Below are positions 5,371-6,462 of a DNA stretch of 6,462 bases, one piece after another. The notes beneath the pieces are model-generated. The model was given only the letters and a program-made list of their open reading frames with translations. It did no database searches and was not told the DNA's origin. Source of the stretch: Lachnospiraceae bacterium (GTDB lineage Bacteria > Bacillota_A > Clostridia > Lachnospirales > Lachnospiraceae); contig SFGN01000099.1 of assembly GCA_004556565.1 (NCBI GenBank), positions 1-6,462 of the forward strand, given 5' to 3'. Numbering within the stretch: position 1 is the stretch's first letter; every line of letters starts with the position of its first letter. A program made the translations under genes and the position numbers.

Positions 5371-6009
5371 AAAAAACTTAGAGGAAGGGCTAAGGGCAGG
5401 ACTAGAAGGAGCAAGCACTGTCTCAAAGTTAGCTTAAGCCCCCCATTCTCAATCCCCACTGTGGGCCTGGGCCTCTCATGCAAAGGAATGGTTCAGCCCC
5501 TGTAGCCATTGGAGTAAGAGATTCATGGTCTAAAAGCATAAATGAATACCCAATTCTTTCTCCAAAGCCTGCTATCCCCCCTTGTGGGAAACCCATGGGC
5601 CTCCTATATACTGGAGCTACATGTCCCTCTGTACCACCTCTTCTCCTCAGACCATTTCTTCAGAGGAGCCACGGAGGTAGGTGGCAGGGCAGGGTAGGTG
5701 CCATTCCTAACCCCCAGCCTCCCAAGAAGGAATAAAATGTGGCTTGGTGAGGAACCCAGAAACTTCCTACATAGACTGACCAGATAGACTGTTTATCCTG
5801 CCCTTGGCTGGGCACAGCCATAAACCAGGCATTACAGTGCCTCTAAAGGATTCTGCATATTTAACAGAAGAGTGTTGTTTCCTTTCATTCAACCATTTTA
5901 ACAAAGAAGTTGACAGGGTTTTTGTTCCTTTGCTTGATTCCATATGGAAGACAATTATCACCACTTGCTTAGAAGAAAGAGGTGCCACTTTCTCTTTGTA
6001 TTGGCCCCA
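5371..6009. other. Unassigned sequence, no gene supported
   Basis: No repeat family is recognised. A plus-strand reading frame of 85 codons (5478-5735) extends upstream without a stop to about 5433, giving a Pro-rich, Cys-containing stretch (NPHCGPGPL, then PAIPPCGKPMGLLYTGATC). I cannot place it in a family, and it lacks a signal peptide or recognised domain. Two mutually antisense frames at 5804-6046 (plus) and 6033-5767 (minus) are also unsupported. An AATAAA at about 5731-5736 stands alone. Confidence 0.45.
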
Positions 6010-6100
6010 AAACACACCACACCACACATGCACAAGTATATACTAGCAAAGGGGTTCAAGTGCAGGTATACATGCATATAAGCGCACACACACACACACA
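6010..6100. repeat. CA-rich low-complexity stretch with a (CA)n tract
   Basis: The left part holds CACACCACACCACACATGCA-type sequence. After about 50 bp of mixed sequence including TATACATGCATATAAG, a clean (CA) run occupies about 6084-6100. The run is short, so it is less likely than the 1376-1412 tract to be highly variable. Confidence 0.85.
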
Positions 6101-6462
6101 TCCCTTCCCTTTTAGCTCTGGCTCTGGGAGACATGACTAAAGCCAAGAGGCTTCATTGGAAACAGGGTGCCCCAGCCTCCATCTCCAGGTATTCCCAAGC
6201 TGCCCCCACCAAAGCTGGCCAAGGTCCACTCAAATTCTCCACAACTCCAGTTGAGGTACTAGAACCAGTGTTTCATCTGTTCTTCTGAAATCCATCCAGT
6301 CAAGATTTTCTAATTTCCCCAAACTACAAACTCTGCTTTTATTCCATGCAAATCCCCCTGTACCACCAAAGCCTTCAGGCCTGTGGAGATTGATCGTGCA
6401 TGATCATTCAGGGCCCAAGGCAAAAGAAAGTGGCCAGTCCCAGACTGAGCACTGGGGCACTG
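6101..6462. other. Unassigned sequence to the window end
   Basis: No repeat, exon or RNA gene is recognised. It contains an octamer motif ATGCAAAT at 6346-6353 and a short inverted repeat TGATC-GTGCAT-GATCA at 6391-6406. Either could arise by chance in a segment of this size. Confidence 0.45.

Noticed and set aside
5731..5736. Plus-strand AATAAA as a gene's polyadenylation signal
   Set aside because: No exon or 3' UTR evidence precedes it, and AATAAA is frequent in AT-rich mammalian DNA.
5767..6046. Open frames on both strands (88 codons minus, 80 codons plus)
   Set aside because: They overlap antisense to each other and neither shows homology that I recognise.
6391..6406. Inverted repeat TGATC-GTGCAT-GATCA as an operator or hairpin
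   Set aside because: It has only five-base arms with no associated promoter or gene, in a mammalian context where operators of this type are not expected.

Overview
This window looks like ordinary, repeat-rich, non-coding nuclear DNA from a pig or close suid relative. Three kinds of repeat point that way: several copies of the tRNA-Glu-derived PRE-1 (SINE1_SS-type) family, whose head GGAGTTCCC and near-3' CTCCATATGC motif are characteristic of suiforms; a CHR-2-like cetartiodactyl SINE; and an L1 3' end of the type seen in pig. An ancient mammalian MIR is also present. I find no intact protein gene, no convincing exon, no functional RNA gene and no prokaryotic feature.

Layout from left to right. 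Positions 1-161 are AT-rich unique sequence. A full-length PRE-1 lies at 174-432 (+) with degenerate target-site duplications (TSDs). Positions about 485-2320 are L1 sequence on the minus strand in two overlapping pieces. Piece A (485-1362) holds the 3' UTR and the C-terminal end of ORF2. Piece B (about 1425-2320) holds a more upstream part of ORF2 plus a second copy of about 270 bp also present in A. A (CA)n microsatellite sits at the seam between them. An antisense PRE-1 (1911-2123) is inserted inside piece B with recognisable TSDs. A third PRE-1 (2438-2557) has lost most of its body through an internal deletion.

Positions 2838-3110 are a MIR. Around 3380-4000 on the minus strand there is a promoter-and-polyadenylation layout (two CCAAT boxes, a TATA-like box, AATAAA) that suggests a degraded solitary LTR. 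It is followed at 3464-3533 by a sequence that aligns along its length with tRNA-Glu(TTC). Positions 4100-4950 hold nothing I can assign.

At 4953-5370 a CHR-2-like SINE carries a PRE-1 inserted in its A-rich tail, and each element keeps its own TSD pair. The remainder (5371-6462) is unassigned sequence with a short (CA)n tract.

Nothing here works together as a pathway. The interest is in the insertion history: nested SINEs, two L1 pieces joined through a microsatellite, a deletion-derived mini-SINE and a tRNA-Glu-like relic beside LTR-like signals. I do not see a previously undescribed biological system.
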